Source: Auricularia sp. M13
Lineage: Eukaryota > Basidiomycota > Agaricomycetes > Auriculariales > Auriculariaceae
DNA length: 64,000 nucleotides
Assembly (NCBI GenBank): GCA_037042915.1
Contig: CM073197.1
Coordinates: 1,178,001 to 1,242,000, forward strand
Reading direction: 5' to 3'
Both the position numbers and the translations under genes were made by a program. Positions 37,547-48,548 of the stretch are shown here, piece by piece (positions within the stretch are counted from its first letter, which is position 1; each line of letters opens with the position of its first letter). Under the pieces are notes generated by a model. The model did not search any database. It was not told the DNA's origin and worked only from the letters and a program-made list of their open reading frames with translations.

Positions 37547-39222
37547 TGCGCGTGTCATGTTCTGTACAGCATCGGTCATTCTATTTAATCTTTCTATAGA
37601 CGAGCTATAAGGGCTCATATCATCGCTCTAATCCCGAATATACTCTGACCTTACAAGTCAGAAATTGCTGGCTCCGGACACAGCATTATGATGCAACGCT
37701 GAGGCTCGAGCACATGAGTCCGGCCCGTTGACGCTGAGCCGTCAATGTCTATTTTGCAATGTGTTGTTGCAGCCATCCCCGGCTCTGTGCGCATGCTGAA
37801 GCACTGGATGCCGCTACGGACCTGATTTCCTAGGCGCTATATCGTCCAGCCCTGGAGTCCGCATACATTCAATTCGCCTTTGTAATCCAGGCCACGAATC
37901 ATGATCGACACTTGACATTATGCGGTCCCTGATAGCGCCCAGCACCGGACTTACAGTAAAATGAGTGCACCGACCACGCATTCGGCGAAGCTCTCAGGCT
38001 GTCCTACGGCTTAGTACCAAAGCGCGTGTTGAGACACTTGCTGCCACCAATCCTGCGTCGGCAGTTCTACGTCGCCGGGAGACTCACATAGTGACATCCA
38101 GTCTTATTCATTTTGGGATCTCAGTCTTGATGTAACGTGGGAATCCTTTTGGCAGAATGTTTTCGCGCTCTCTGCCAGAAAAGCGCTCGGCTTCGCGCCT
38201 TTCAGGCGACTAGAGCTACACAGCGCGTCCGCCCGCTCGCCGAAGTTTAAGGACGCGGTGTAAGTAGTGTCTGCTTTAAGGAGACTAGCGACTAGAAAGT
38301 CGTTGAAACATCCAGACTAAACACATACCTCGGGCGTTCAGACTCCAGAATGCTTTCAATGTATTTTGAACGCCCAAAAACTTGTGGAGATGAATTTGAT
38401 GAGGGCAGTTGGGGAATCACATGCCAGGTGAAATCCTGTCAGTTGCTGGGCAATTGTCTCACTGTGCAGCGCCTAATGGGACCGGCCACGGTGTATCGCG
38501 TCTAGAAACGCATTGTATGGACGCTGAAGACGCAGGGTTGCGATTGCTGCCCGCATGAGGATCCATTGGTGGACACGCTGTGTACCCGCGCATCCCAGCC
38601 TTACTTAAGTACAAGCTGAGATGCTTAACACCGCTTCACGTGCTGAGAAGATAAACGCAATATAATGTCGTACATGGAAAACCGGAAAAGGTAGAGCCCG
38701 GTCAGCTCAGAATCTATCATGATCACGAATTTGTTCATGTCCTCCAGCCCATGTCGTTCAGTCAAGACGATCTTGCCATTGAAATGGCTATAGCTAATTC
38801 TTCAGCATTTTGACTATTCAGAGCCTATATTCCATGTATACAGATGCTTCTGTTGCGCTTGATTACTACTAGGGCGGAGATTTAAATCAATGTTGAGGTC
38901 TGTTTGTACATGTATCAGATCACGTGGTCAACCTCTTTTCCTGCTCTAAGATCCCCAATCTAGAAGATTGAGCACATTGTGTGAGATATTCCGGTATAAA
39001 ATATACATTACGACACCTACCAGCCTTATAGTGTGCGAGATCGCTTTATTTTGCTGCAGCCCTAGTGGCGCGGGCGCTCAATGCGCTGGAAGATCACACC
39101 CATGCACGCGTCGGTGACAGGAAACATGCGGTATGAGGGTCGAGAATTGCACAGCAAAGGGTATATATAACCTCTCTCCATAGTCTACTTTAAACAGTAT
39201 CTCACCAACATTTTTCATCGAA
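37547..39222. other. Gene-poor 1.7-kb stretch between two UbiA copies
   Basis: No conserved coding segment, RNA gene or terminal repeat recognised on either strand. Frames are closed every few tens of codons. A TATA-like TATATATAA at 39162-39170 sits 53 bp before the first ATG of the downstream relic and may be its old promoter. Confidence 0.5.
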
Positions 39223-40482
39223 ATGTCAATTGCAAACACGCTCAGCACTGCTTTTGGGATGACACCTAGATTCGTCGGCCAAAAGCTGTATACAGCTCAC
39301 TGTTCACCTACGCAGACTATAAGACTATCTTTTCCAATAGTGAGGGACTCCCTTCGAAGTGGGCGAGAAACAGAGAGCCTAACATACATCGAAAGGGTAT
39401 CTTCGCTGTTGTGACTGCGCCCTGCTAGTCCGCAGAATGCTTCGTCCACGAAATGGCTTGGATATGGTGGCATCTTATTCAATGCAACGTTTCCAACCAG
39501 ATCTCGGCGAGCTTGCAGCGTCCCGTGCCGGAAGTTTACGGCTTTGCCGGCTCGCCGACGCAGTCGCGCGCATTTCGATTGGGGGTGTACCCAGTCACCC
39601 CTCCGTCTTACGAAGTCGCAGACTCGCGCGCCTAGCTCGGACGTGGCTCGTCATCCCCTCTCCTTGACTTCAAATCCGACACGAAAGCTTTGAATGACTG
39701 AACAATCGGTCATGCGAACGACACCTCGCATTGACTTGTATGTGATATTGCACTCCAGGTAACTTGCATATGTATGCTGGTATAAATCATGAGTTTGTTT
39801 GATAGCAAGATCTTTCTGAGCAGGAGCTTCAACAAGGCATACGAACCGGCATGTGCAATCATGTATGTGCGCTGCGGCTGCAGGTGGGAGGTAGGAAACA
39901 TGATGGCGCACCTTACCGAACTCGCGCCAGACGAGTCTCCGCGCCGAATCAGTGGATGCCGCTTGACCTGCCCAAGTACGAATCGCGCGTCGCCCACGAA
40001 CCGGTCTTGTCGCAGGGTAGAACGAGCTGGGCGTCTGCACCGCGACACATCATGAAATCGGGAAGAAACTGTAGCAGCTTGTCGTGGCGTAGCAGTAATA
40101 TATGTGATGACCGTCACTGATATGTTTAGTTAAGGCACATTCCAGCCTTCGCAGACGTGGTTGGCGACGCCTCAGTGGGCCGAGAGACGCTGCTGGCCTG
40201 GTCCGCGTATTTCGGCGACGTCTGGCAGCTTCCCCGGACGGCACATGCGCTCGTCCTCATGCTCGCAATCTGGATATCCGGGCGGACCATGCAGGCCAAG
40301 GGCGAGACGTCCGATGCGCGCACGAGTGTGCACTATAATGTGAGTCGCGGCGGATCGCGCACCCTCGCCTCGCACACACATTCTGCGAGAGACGAGGCCC
40401 AGCTGACAGCGTGCAGGTCTGGCTGTTTGCTGCGCATCTCCTGCCAGTTGTAGTGAGAATGCAGCAGCGGTCTGTAGGCTGA
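39223..40482 (+). pseudogene. Decayed UbiA-family prenyltransferase
   Basis: Relic of a gene related to the intact copy at 36.4-37.5 kb. Recognisable pieces occur in the same order: LFTYADYKTIF (needs a frame shift against the ATG at 39223), then FVHEMAWIWWHLIQCNVSNQ. Much later come FADVVGDASVGRET, a part resembling the last helices, and WLFAAHLLPV after a still intact intron with GTGAGT..CAG ends. An in-frame TAG at 39426-39428 stands where the intact copy has TAC (Tyr). The central third, including the first Asp-rich motif, is missing; unrelated sequence fills 39529-40135. The TATA box and ATG look preserved. A functional enzyme cannot be made from this. Confidence 0.75.
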
Positions 40483-41246
40483 GACGACGATCGAAATTCG
40501 AGGAATGGACAAAATAGACGGGCCCAGGCTCTCTAACGCCCTGACGGTCAATATTTGTGAACACAAGACGAGATCCTGGGAGCCAGCGCGCCGTTCTACT
40601 GGCGCAAGGGGCAGCTGTTCGGGATGTGAAGGCGGGAGTCTAGGTTTAGACGCAGATTGAGAGACACAGACACAGGTCGTGCGGCATGCCCCGCCCTTGC
40701 CCAGTCTGGTGCCGTGACAAGACACGTGGGATAAGCAGGGCCATTGGTGCCTGTTGCGAGAAACGTTAAGACAGCAGACCGAGCCCAAGAGTCCGAAACG
40801 CGCTGCCGGCTGTTGCTGTCCGGAGTGCGTATGCAAGTGCTGATTTGGGAAGGAGAAGGAGGTACCGAAAGTGACGTGGGAAACCGTGAGGTCAGGTGTA
40901 CTCAGACGAATGGGAGAAGACAGTACGTCATGCTGCGTGCGCTTTGACCTCCAGACGGCAGCTATCAGGAGGAGGAATGCCGGGAGAATCTGAGGCACAG
41001 TGCAAAGATGCAGGTGATCATGATAATGTTGGAGCGGTGCACACGATCGACACGAAGTGGCTTTCGCTGATGGAGCCAGGCGGCGCGACGTTCTGAGGTG
41101 CGGTCCTGGATGTGGAGGGTGTGGGAACGCGCTAGCGGGTGCTCCCGGAATGGCTTTGGGGGTGGACGGAGGCAGGCTGCGTGACGACAGTATAAAGTTG
41201 GGGGACTAAAAGTCGGGCCACTGTCTTGGCCAGACGTTACCACGCG
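40483..41246. other. Intergenic, no gene recognised
   Basis: About 760 bp between the relic and an unknown gene. Nothing recognised beyond the presumed promoter of the latter. Confidence 0.35.
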
Positions 41247-42070
41247 ATGAGCGACATTCGACGGTCGAAAACGATGCCCGCGTCGCTGGCCTCCGCCGGG
41301 CGGGCACAGGCGCGCAGCGCGACGCGGCCCGTCGCCCGTGACGATTCCGGGGCAGCAGGCGCGGACCCTTTCAACATGAGGGAATTTTTCCACGACAAAC
41401 CGGCTGGACACTGGCCGTGGGTGATGGAAGACAGCGACGTCGAGACGGAGGCAGACTCGGACGACGGGGCGCGGACTCCTGTATCAATTGCGGGTGGCAG
41501 ACGCGGCGCGGTGTTTGACTTCAGCCAAGTTTACACGCCGGATGACCAAGGCCCGTCCGGGGCCGGACGCGATAGCGAGCTGCAGGGCCCTGGCATGGAC
41601 GAGGCCAGGATTCTGCAAGAGGACAAGCTCGGGGTGCTGAGGCTGAGTAAGTCCGGGGCGTGTGAACCGAGCCAGGTTTCTCAGGGCTGGCGGATGGGAT
41701 ACTGATTGTAATGTTTGATTCCCTCGCAGCGTCTGGCGACCTCGACTTTGCTTCTCTGCCTGAGCCCTGGAGCGCGCTCAAGGGCCCGGGCCTAGACGCG
41801 AGCTGCGGGCTGGTGCTGTCGCGCGCTGCGAGCCCTGCGGGCGCGTTCGGCGGGGCGGGCAGCGTTGTGCTGGAAGAGCCGGAGGAGCTGGAGTTCGTGC
41901 ACATGAGCATGTGCGCGAGACGCGAGGCCAATACGCGACGACTGATCGGAGCACAAGGCCCGTCCATTCCGCCGGGCAGCCTGTTCCTCGACGAAGCCCG
42001 TGCTGTCAGGCCTGAGCGCCGGCCTTTTCTGCTTGGCCGGCTTGTGAATGCGCTGTATGCGTGGCTCTGA
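41247..42070 (+). CDS. Protein of unknown function, two exons
   Basis: From ATG 41247 (MSDIRRSKTMPASLASAG) the frame runs to a clean splice (GTAAGT at about 41650, CAG at about 41729) and on to a stop at 42068-42070, about 250 residues. The N-terminus is Arg/Ala-rich. An acidic patch (EDSDVETEADSDD) follows FNMREFFHDKPAGHWPWVM. The second exon has LPEPWSALKGPG, EEPEELEFVHMSMCARREANTRR and a basic C-terminus ending LLGRLVNALYAWL. No signal peptide, membrane span or known domain. Good splicing and biased codons support a real gene, probably lineage restricted. Confidence 0.55.
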
Positions 42071-42631
42071 CGGAATATATGCAGTATAATACATAAAATA
42101 ATTATAAATTCTTCAGCACGTGGGCCAGAAGTTTGCAGCCGGCTCTCACGGTATCGCCGGAGCGTGAATCGCTCACCTTCCCACGGTGAGAGCTTGCGAG
42201 CTATGAGCATCTCTTCTCCTCTTCCAGCAGCCACTCACCGCCCGTTGCCCTGCCCGTCGCTGCCCATGGATCCAGGCACGTATCCCGCCCGCAGAACGCG
42301 CTCGGCCGCTAACCCCGCCCCGCCGCCGCAGCGTCCAGCGCCGCACCCAAGCCCCAGCCCGCAGACGCCGACCAGACGCGTCCATCGAGCACATCACCCG
42401 CCTCGCCGACCAACACCCCGCGCACGGCCGCGTCCCAGCCCCGCGTCGCCCCGCAGCCGGGCCAGGGCCAGCAGCAGCCACAGCAGCAATGGTCCTCGCC
42501 ACCGGCCGCCTCGCCCGTGTCACCGACCGCAGAGCGTGCCCAGGTCAGCCCCAGCCCCGTGTCCCTCCCCCGCGCACACCCCATTCCGTCCTACGCTCGC
42601 GCTGATTCTCGCGTCTCACCGACGGTAGCCC
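42071..42631. other. Upstream region of the CSL gene with Pro/Gln-rich open frames
   Basis: About 560 bp of very GC-rich sequence. Overlapping open frames rich in Pro, Ala, Ser and Gln run from about 42240 to 42730. A CTAAC branch-like site and CAG acceptor occur at about 42310-42330. They may be 5' UTR or an N-terminal extension of the CSL protein; I cannot decide which from the sequence. Confidence 0.35.
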
Positions 42632-44657
42632 ATGAAGCGGAAACACGCAGACGCGGATTCCCCCACACAGCAGAGCGCGTCCAAGTCGCGCCGCCTCACC
42701 CACGACTCGTCCTCGCGTGATCCCCGGCCACAGTCGCCAGTGGCCCCCAGGGATCCCACGCGGATACTCAGCATGACCACCGTCGTCTGTCTGCACGCCG
42801 CCGTCGCCCAGAAATCCTACGGCAGCGAGAAACGCTTTCTATGCCCTCCCCCGCTCGTCCGCATCGAGGGTCATCCGGCCCAGCTGCGCCACCAGCAACT
42901 GGTCATGTCCGTCATCTCCGAGGCCGGGGAGCGCACGCAGGAACAGCGCGCCGCGTTTGACGACACCCTCACGTGCAGTTTCAAGTATCTCCATGTGGGC
43001 AACTCGTCCAAGGCCAAAGAGTTTCCAGCTCGCTCTAGACATCGCAGATCCCTTCGTGTCCCCGACCTCCCAGCTGCACACAGGCGCACCAGCACGGACC
43101 TGGGCCCAGTTCGACTCGGCCCCCGTCGCGATCATCTCCAAGCCGTCCAAAAAGACTGCCAAAACGCGGAATGTAACCTCGTGCATTCTCGCAGGTGGTC
43201 CCGTGTCGTTATTCAATCGCGTTAACGCACAGACGGTACGGACGAAATACATGACGATTGAGAACGGCACACTGTCCGCCAGCAACGCCTCATGGTCCGC
43301 GTTCACCGTCAACGTCCTCCGAAGGCCTGCGAATGACCCACCCCATGTCGGTGAGTCGTCAGCACGCTGCGCAGCGTCTAGTCCATGTCGCGCGCTTGAC
43401 GTGAGCAGAATCGCGTATGCTCACATCCGCGTCAAGGTGGCCCGGAGCCCGTGACATACGGCTGCGAAGTCGTTCTCACGGACCAGCATACGGGAATATC
43501 CACTCCGCCGCTAATCATCCGCAAAGTCGACAAGGGCCGCGTCGTAGCGGACGAGGGCGGGCCCGTGAGCCAGATGCAGAAGATTGCTCTGCTGCGTCAA
43601 TCCGGTGAAGGAGGCCGCTCGTATCTCTCGGCCGCAGGACCCCATCCCACCGTGGTGGCGGCGCAGAATTACGCGGCTGCTTCCGCCGCTGCCCAAGTTC
43701 AGACGCCCGCCCCAGCCCCGACCACAGGCACTCATGCTCTACTGTATCAAGCCCCCAGAGTACATGATGACGGCACCAATCCACAATTCGACGAGGGGGA
43801 CGATTATATCTGCTGGACTATCGTGGGCATCTGTACGTCCTTTTCTCCTGCGCTTCTGTGCACGGTCTCTCCCTGCGCCTATGCTTACCGAGCTTTCGCA
43901 CCGTTTCGGAACAGCCAAGTTCCAGTACACCTTCTTCGATGCACATAAGCGGAACACGACGCCGCCAGAATGCATAACACCTTTTCCCACGCTCTTCACG
44001 GCTCCTGTGTACAGGCCCACGACCAACACGCTGGAACTCACGGTCTCGAATTTTTTCTATCACGATCCAGCCACGAATTCTCAAAAACCGCTGGACGTCT
44101 ACCTGGGCGACATCGGCAAGTTACGGTACAAGATATATCAGGCTGTTCCCACGGGCCATTCCCAACCATATGCGTTCAGCCGTCATGCGCCGGTGGAATC
44201 GCCGTCGCACGACGGCGTAGCTGCACCTGTCTCACCCGTCAGCGACCGCAGTTCCGGCGGCGGGACTATGGCCGTCCCTCCCCGGCACTACAACGGCGCG
44301 CCGTCGCACACCATCGTCATCGTAGAGATGCCATCTGTAGCAGAGATAATCGCGTCCATCCGGGAGACGCTGCCCCCCGTGAGGTCCGAGGGCGACGCGG
44401 ACGACGCGGGGGACGCGCCGACCGAGGGGCGCAGGGACCCAGCCACTCTTGCGCCGCTGCTGGCCAGAGGCCTGCCGATATTCTTCATTCGACCCACCGA
44501 CGGCACGGGGTACCACGCCGGGCGCTCCGTCGCTTGTGAGAACATCTTCCACAGCCTGAACATCGGCGGCGAGGGCGCCGCTAACCAGGCGTGGCTTGCT
44601 GCGGCCCAGGCGCAGCAGGACGGCACCGCCCATGGATGGACGCTCCGTGTCATCTAA
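42632..44657 (+). CDS. CSL-family transcription factor (RBP-J/Su(H)-like, fungal Cbf11/12 type)
   Basis: Sequence-specific DNA-binding protein; fungi have CSL factors without Notch. From ATG 42632 (MKRKHADADSPTQQ) comes the LAG1/Rel-homology N-terminal part: TTVVCLHAAVAQKSYGSEKR, FLCPPPLVRIEG, then SFQLALDI. The beta-trefoil part has APVAIISKPSKKTAK and VSLFNRVNAQTVRTKYM, and KVDKGRVVADEGGPVSQMQK follows. Next are KFQYTFFDAHKR and the C-terminal TIG/IPT-like part with IFFIRPTDGTGYHAGRSV. Introns lie at about 43350-43437 and 43831-43918. One extra A in the run GCCAAAGAG (43013-43022) breaks the frame between SSKAK and SFQLAL. Regulation and targets cannot be inferred. Confidence 0.87.
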
Positions 44658-46021
44658 CGAGCCCGGTACAACACTTGTTTCGCCCTTTCGATTTCCTCCC
44701 TGTCTTTGCGGATCCTTTTGGTTCTGGGCTGCTGTCGCCCTACACCTCTTCCCTATCGTTTGCATGGTCTGCTCCTGGTTGCCTGGTGTCGGGTGGTACT
44801 GTACTACTGGTTGTTCTCATAGTCTCTCGCTTTTAGTCGCTTCGCCGTCACGACCTCCCCCTCCTTTCCTTTGCTGCTGTCGCGTTACCGATTCATCTGT
44901 AGTCTGACCTCTCCCAGTCCTGTGCTGCTTACTACCTATGTTGTGATACCCTCGCTCGAATTCTATGACCTCACGAGGTGCCGTTCCCGCGAACACGAGG
45001 AAAGGGGGAGGACGATGTGCTGGCAGAACTCACTGGAGGAAGCCGTGGAGCAGCTGTCAACTGGGAGAAGACCGGCCGGGTGACTGCCCCCGCCTTTAAG
45101 TTCCCGGCACGTAGTACCTATCGCTCCCCACATGGCAGGGGACCTACGTCCACCGTTAACATGCAGGCGACAGGCAAGCTGCTATGGGGATCTAGGATTA
45201 GAGCTGCTGGCATGATCTCCTGCCCTTGGACCGATAAGGCGATTAGTGGCTACTTGAGGGACAAATTCTCTAGTTTAAATGTCGACGACTGACAATATAT
45301 TACTTCCTTGAGACGCACGTGACATTGACAGCTTAGTGCCAGCACAGCGTCGCTATAGAGTTCTTCAGCCGACCGCGAACCGTGCCGCAAACAGGATGCA
45401 ATTGAGCATGCAGAGCCAGATCGGCTGCGGCTCATGGGCCCGACGAGGCCATTGATGAGTGTTTTAAACGCTGTTTCTCAATGCGTTGAGTCGCAAGTGA
45501 ACTGGGGCTTTGGGACGGTATCGCAATGGAGTTCATGGGTCTCTTTGCCTGTGGCTAACCGTGGCAGACCCTGAGGATGCGCCAGGGACACAGTTCTTCC
45601 AGCCGGTATTGCGAGGTGAACTCTTATTTATATCGATGGCCATGGTGAGGAGAGATAGCAACAGTTGCTGGAGATAGTGAGGAGGTTGTCACTGGAACAA
45701 AGGAATAGACTTGCGAGATATCCTCCGCGTCTTGGCGCTTCGAAGGTCGTGAAAAGAACCGAAACTGCTCTCAGCGCATTGGCTCTCAGTGCGATCCGCG
45801 CTGCCAGCCGTGAAAAAAAGCACAGGCTTGGCTGGTTCACACGTGTGCAACGCTGGGAGACAGATTCAGGTGGGAGGGGGCTGAAACGGCAGCGGCGTGC
45901 CGGACGCAGGACATGAGCGAAATTTGAATCGGATCCGAGCCTGGCACAAACCCCACCGAGTTTCGGCTGTGCGCGCATCTCTCTCTCCCTTTCACCCCCC
46001 ACCCGCACCCGTCCTGCAACC
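44658..46021. other. Intergenic 1.36 kb: CSL 3' side and pyruvate kinase promoter
   Basis: 44660-44960 looks like a pyrimidine-rich 3' UTR. An open frame at 44978-45292 (plus) has mixed composition but no recognised family. 45880-46020 is the pyruvate kinase leader, pyrimidine-rich just before the ATG (CTCTCTCTCCCTTTCACCCC), typical of highly expressed fungal genes. No clear TATA box. Confidence 0.4.
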
Positions 46022-48267
46022 ATGAGCTTCATCAACCCGGAGGCGTCGCGCATCAGGTGGCTCTCGAACCTCAAGACGGCGTACGAGCCGAGCGAGGACA
46101 AGAAGTACCTGCGCAAGGTCTGTGCCGCCCGACTCTGGCGCTGCTCGTCCGATTGACTCCCCGGCGCAGACGACGATTATCGCGACGATTGGTGGGTTGT
46201 GCAGCGCAGGGATGGCAGCGATCTGAGCGCGCAATGCAATGCAGGCCCGAAGACCAACTCGGTTGAAAAGCTCGCTGCGCTGCGCGAGGCGGGCATGAAC
46301 ATCGGTTCGCGCGCCCAATAATCTGAATTTCCGCGAAATTTTAATGCTGGAGCGGCAGTGCGGATGAACTTCTCGCACGGAGAGTACGAGTACCACCAGA
46401 GCGTGATCGACAACACGCGCAAGGTCGTCGCCCGTGAGCGCGTCTGCCGTCGGGTCGCGATCGGCCTCCTAACGCCCCATCGCAGAAAACCCGAACGGCC
46501 GCCCGCTCGCCATCGCCCTCGACACCGTGCGTGTTGCGGTTGCCGACGCGTCGGTGCTGACTGCGTGCATAGAAAGGGCCTGAGATTCGCACGGGCTTGA
46601 TCAAGGACGGCCAGGATGTACGCGCGCCATATTTCTTTGCATTTACATTTTTTTTGTTCAACACATCCCACTGCAGATTCCCATCAAGGCAGGCCACGAG
46701 TTCACGCTCTCCGTCGACCCCAAGTACAAGGACATCGGCGACGAGAAGGTCCTGTTCATCGATTACGTAGGTCGCGTGGCGCATCACCACTGCAGCCGCA
46801 GTTCTGACTGCAGACGCGTCTAGGCCAACCTGCCCAAGGTCACCTCGCCCGGCAAGCTCATCTACGTCGACGACGGTGCGTCTGCTACGAACGTGTCGCG
46901 CACGTGGGTAGAAGCCTGACGTTTTTGTACACAGGTATCCTGACCCTGCTCGTGCTTTCCATCGATGGCACGAACGTTCGCGTGCGCGCCGTCAACAACG
47001 GCACGCTCTCGTCCCGCAAGGGCGTGAACCTGCCCAAGACTCCGGTCGACCTCCCCGCGCTGAGCCCAAAGGACAAGAAGGACCTGCAGTTCGGCGTCAA
47101 GAATGGCGTCGACATGGTTTTCGCGTCCTTCATCCGCACCGCGCAGGACGTCAAGGACATCCGCGAGGTCCTGGGCCCCGACGGCGCCAGCATCAAGATC
47201 ATCGTCAAGATTGAGAACGAGCAGGGTGTCGACAACTTCGACTCCATCCTGGAGGAGTGCGACGGCGTCATGGTCGCCCGTGGCGATCTCGGTATCGAGA
47301 TCCCTGCCAGCCAGGTGTTCATTGCCCAGAAGATGATGATCTCCAAGTGCAATGTCGCTGGCAAGCCCGTCATTTGCGCGACTCAAATGCTCGAGGTGTG
47401 TTGAAGCCAATGAAAACGATCCAATGTTGACTCGAGGCGTAGTCCATGACTGTCAACCCGCGCCCTACGCGTGCCGAGGTTAGCGACGTTGCCAACGCCG
47501 TGCTTGACGGTGCGGACTGCGTCATGCTGTCTGGCGAGACCGCCAAGGGTGCATACCCGATAGAAGCCAGTGCGTGGACATCTTGGGTGGAACGAGCCCG
47601 CTCTGACACTGGCGCTTTATACAGTCAAAATGATGGCAGAGACGTGCTTGCTGGCCGAGTCCGCCATCTGCTACCCGGTGTTGTACGACGAGCTTCGCTC
47701 TCTCGTCCCGCGCCCGACGCCGACGGCGGAGAGCGTCGCGCTTGCCGCCGTTGCCGCGGCGAACGAGCAGGGCGCGAGCGCCATTGTCGTGCTTTCCACT
47801 AGCGGCAACACCGCGCGCCTGGTGTCCAAGTACCGCCCGTCTTGCCCGATTATCACTGGTACGCCGCTTCCCTTGCTCCTCCGCGGGCTTCGCGGGCTGA
47901 CAGGTAGCACTAGTGACGCGGAACCAGCAGACGGCGCGTCAGATCCATCTGCACCGTGGCTGCTATCCGTTCTGGTACCCTGAGCCCCGCGGCATCGAGG
48001 CGTCGCAATGGCAAACGGATGTAAGAGAGAAATTTTGTATCCATTTCACCTGTGACAGGAGCTCATTCATGCGTTGATCTGCAGGTCGACAACCGCATTA
48101 GGTTCGGGTTGCGCAGCGCGCTCGCGCTCAAGGTCATCCAGACGGGCACGACCATCATCGCTGTCCAGGGCTGGAAGGGCGGTCTCGGGCACACGAACAC
48201 GATGCGCATCCTGAACGTGCCCACCGACCCGGCTGATCTCCAGATGCAGCCGCTCGCGGGCCAGTGA
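46022..48267 (+). CDS. PYK1: Pyruvate kinase
   Basis: Last step of glycolysis: phosphoenolpyruvate + ADP to pyruvate + ATP, in the cytosol. It starts [18 protein letters not shown]. About ten introns; exon 2 is a 22-nt microexon (46170-46191) coding TTIIATI. Conserved blocks are [14 protein letters not shown] (substrate Arg and Asn), [17 protein letters not shown] (catalytic Lys), the signature [27 protein letters not shown] and [12 protein letters not shown]. The C-terminal effector domain has [18 protein letters not shown] and ends in [19 protein letters not shown], the fructose-1,6-bisphosphate loop region. All key residues are present. The codon-biased, short-intron-rich form fits a strongly expressed gene. 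Confidence 0.96.
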
Positions 48268-48548
48268 AGACGGGATTGTTTTTGAGCACGTCTGCCATGC
48301 ATTTGTTACACTACCTATAGAAGATCTGTTGCTGTGCGCTGTGCTCATCGCGTCAGAGCTCGGTGACCGGTTGGCGAAAATAGAAAGAGAAATTGATCTG
48401 ACGCCGGGCGATATGCGGATGTTGTGACGTGTTTGCCGGCGACTGCCTCATACTCAGGAAAGCTCACGAGCTCTCCGTCCGCGCTTCGAGCTTCGAGCGA
48501 GTTTTTGGACGCACCGGGACGGCGTAGGAGCGCAGCATACACGCAGCG

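Noticed and set aside
37547-39222. Transposable element between the UbiA copies
   Set aside because: I found no terminal repeats, target-site duplications or transposase/reverse-transcriptase motifs on either strand.
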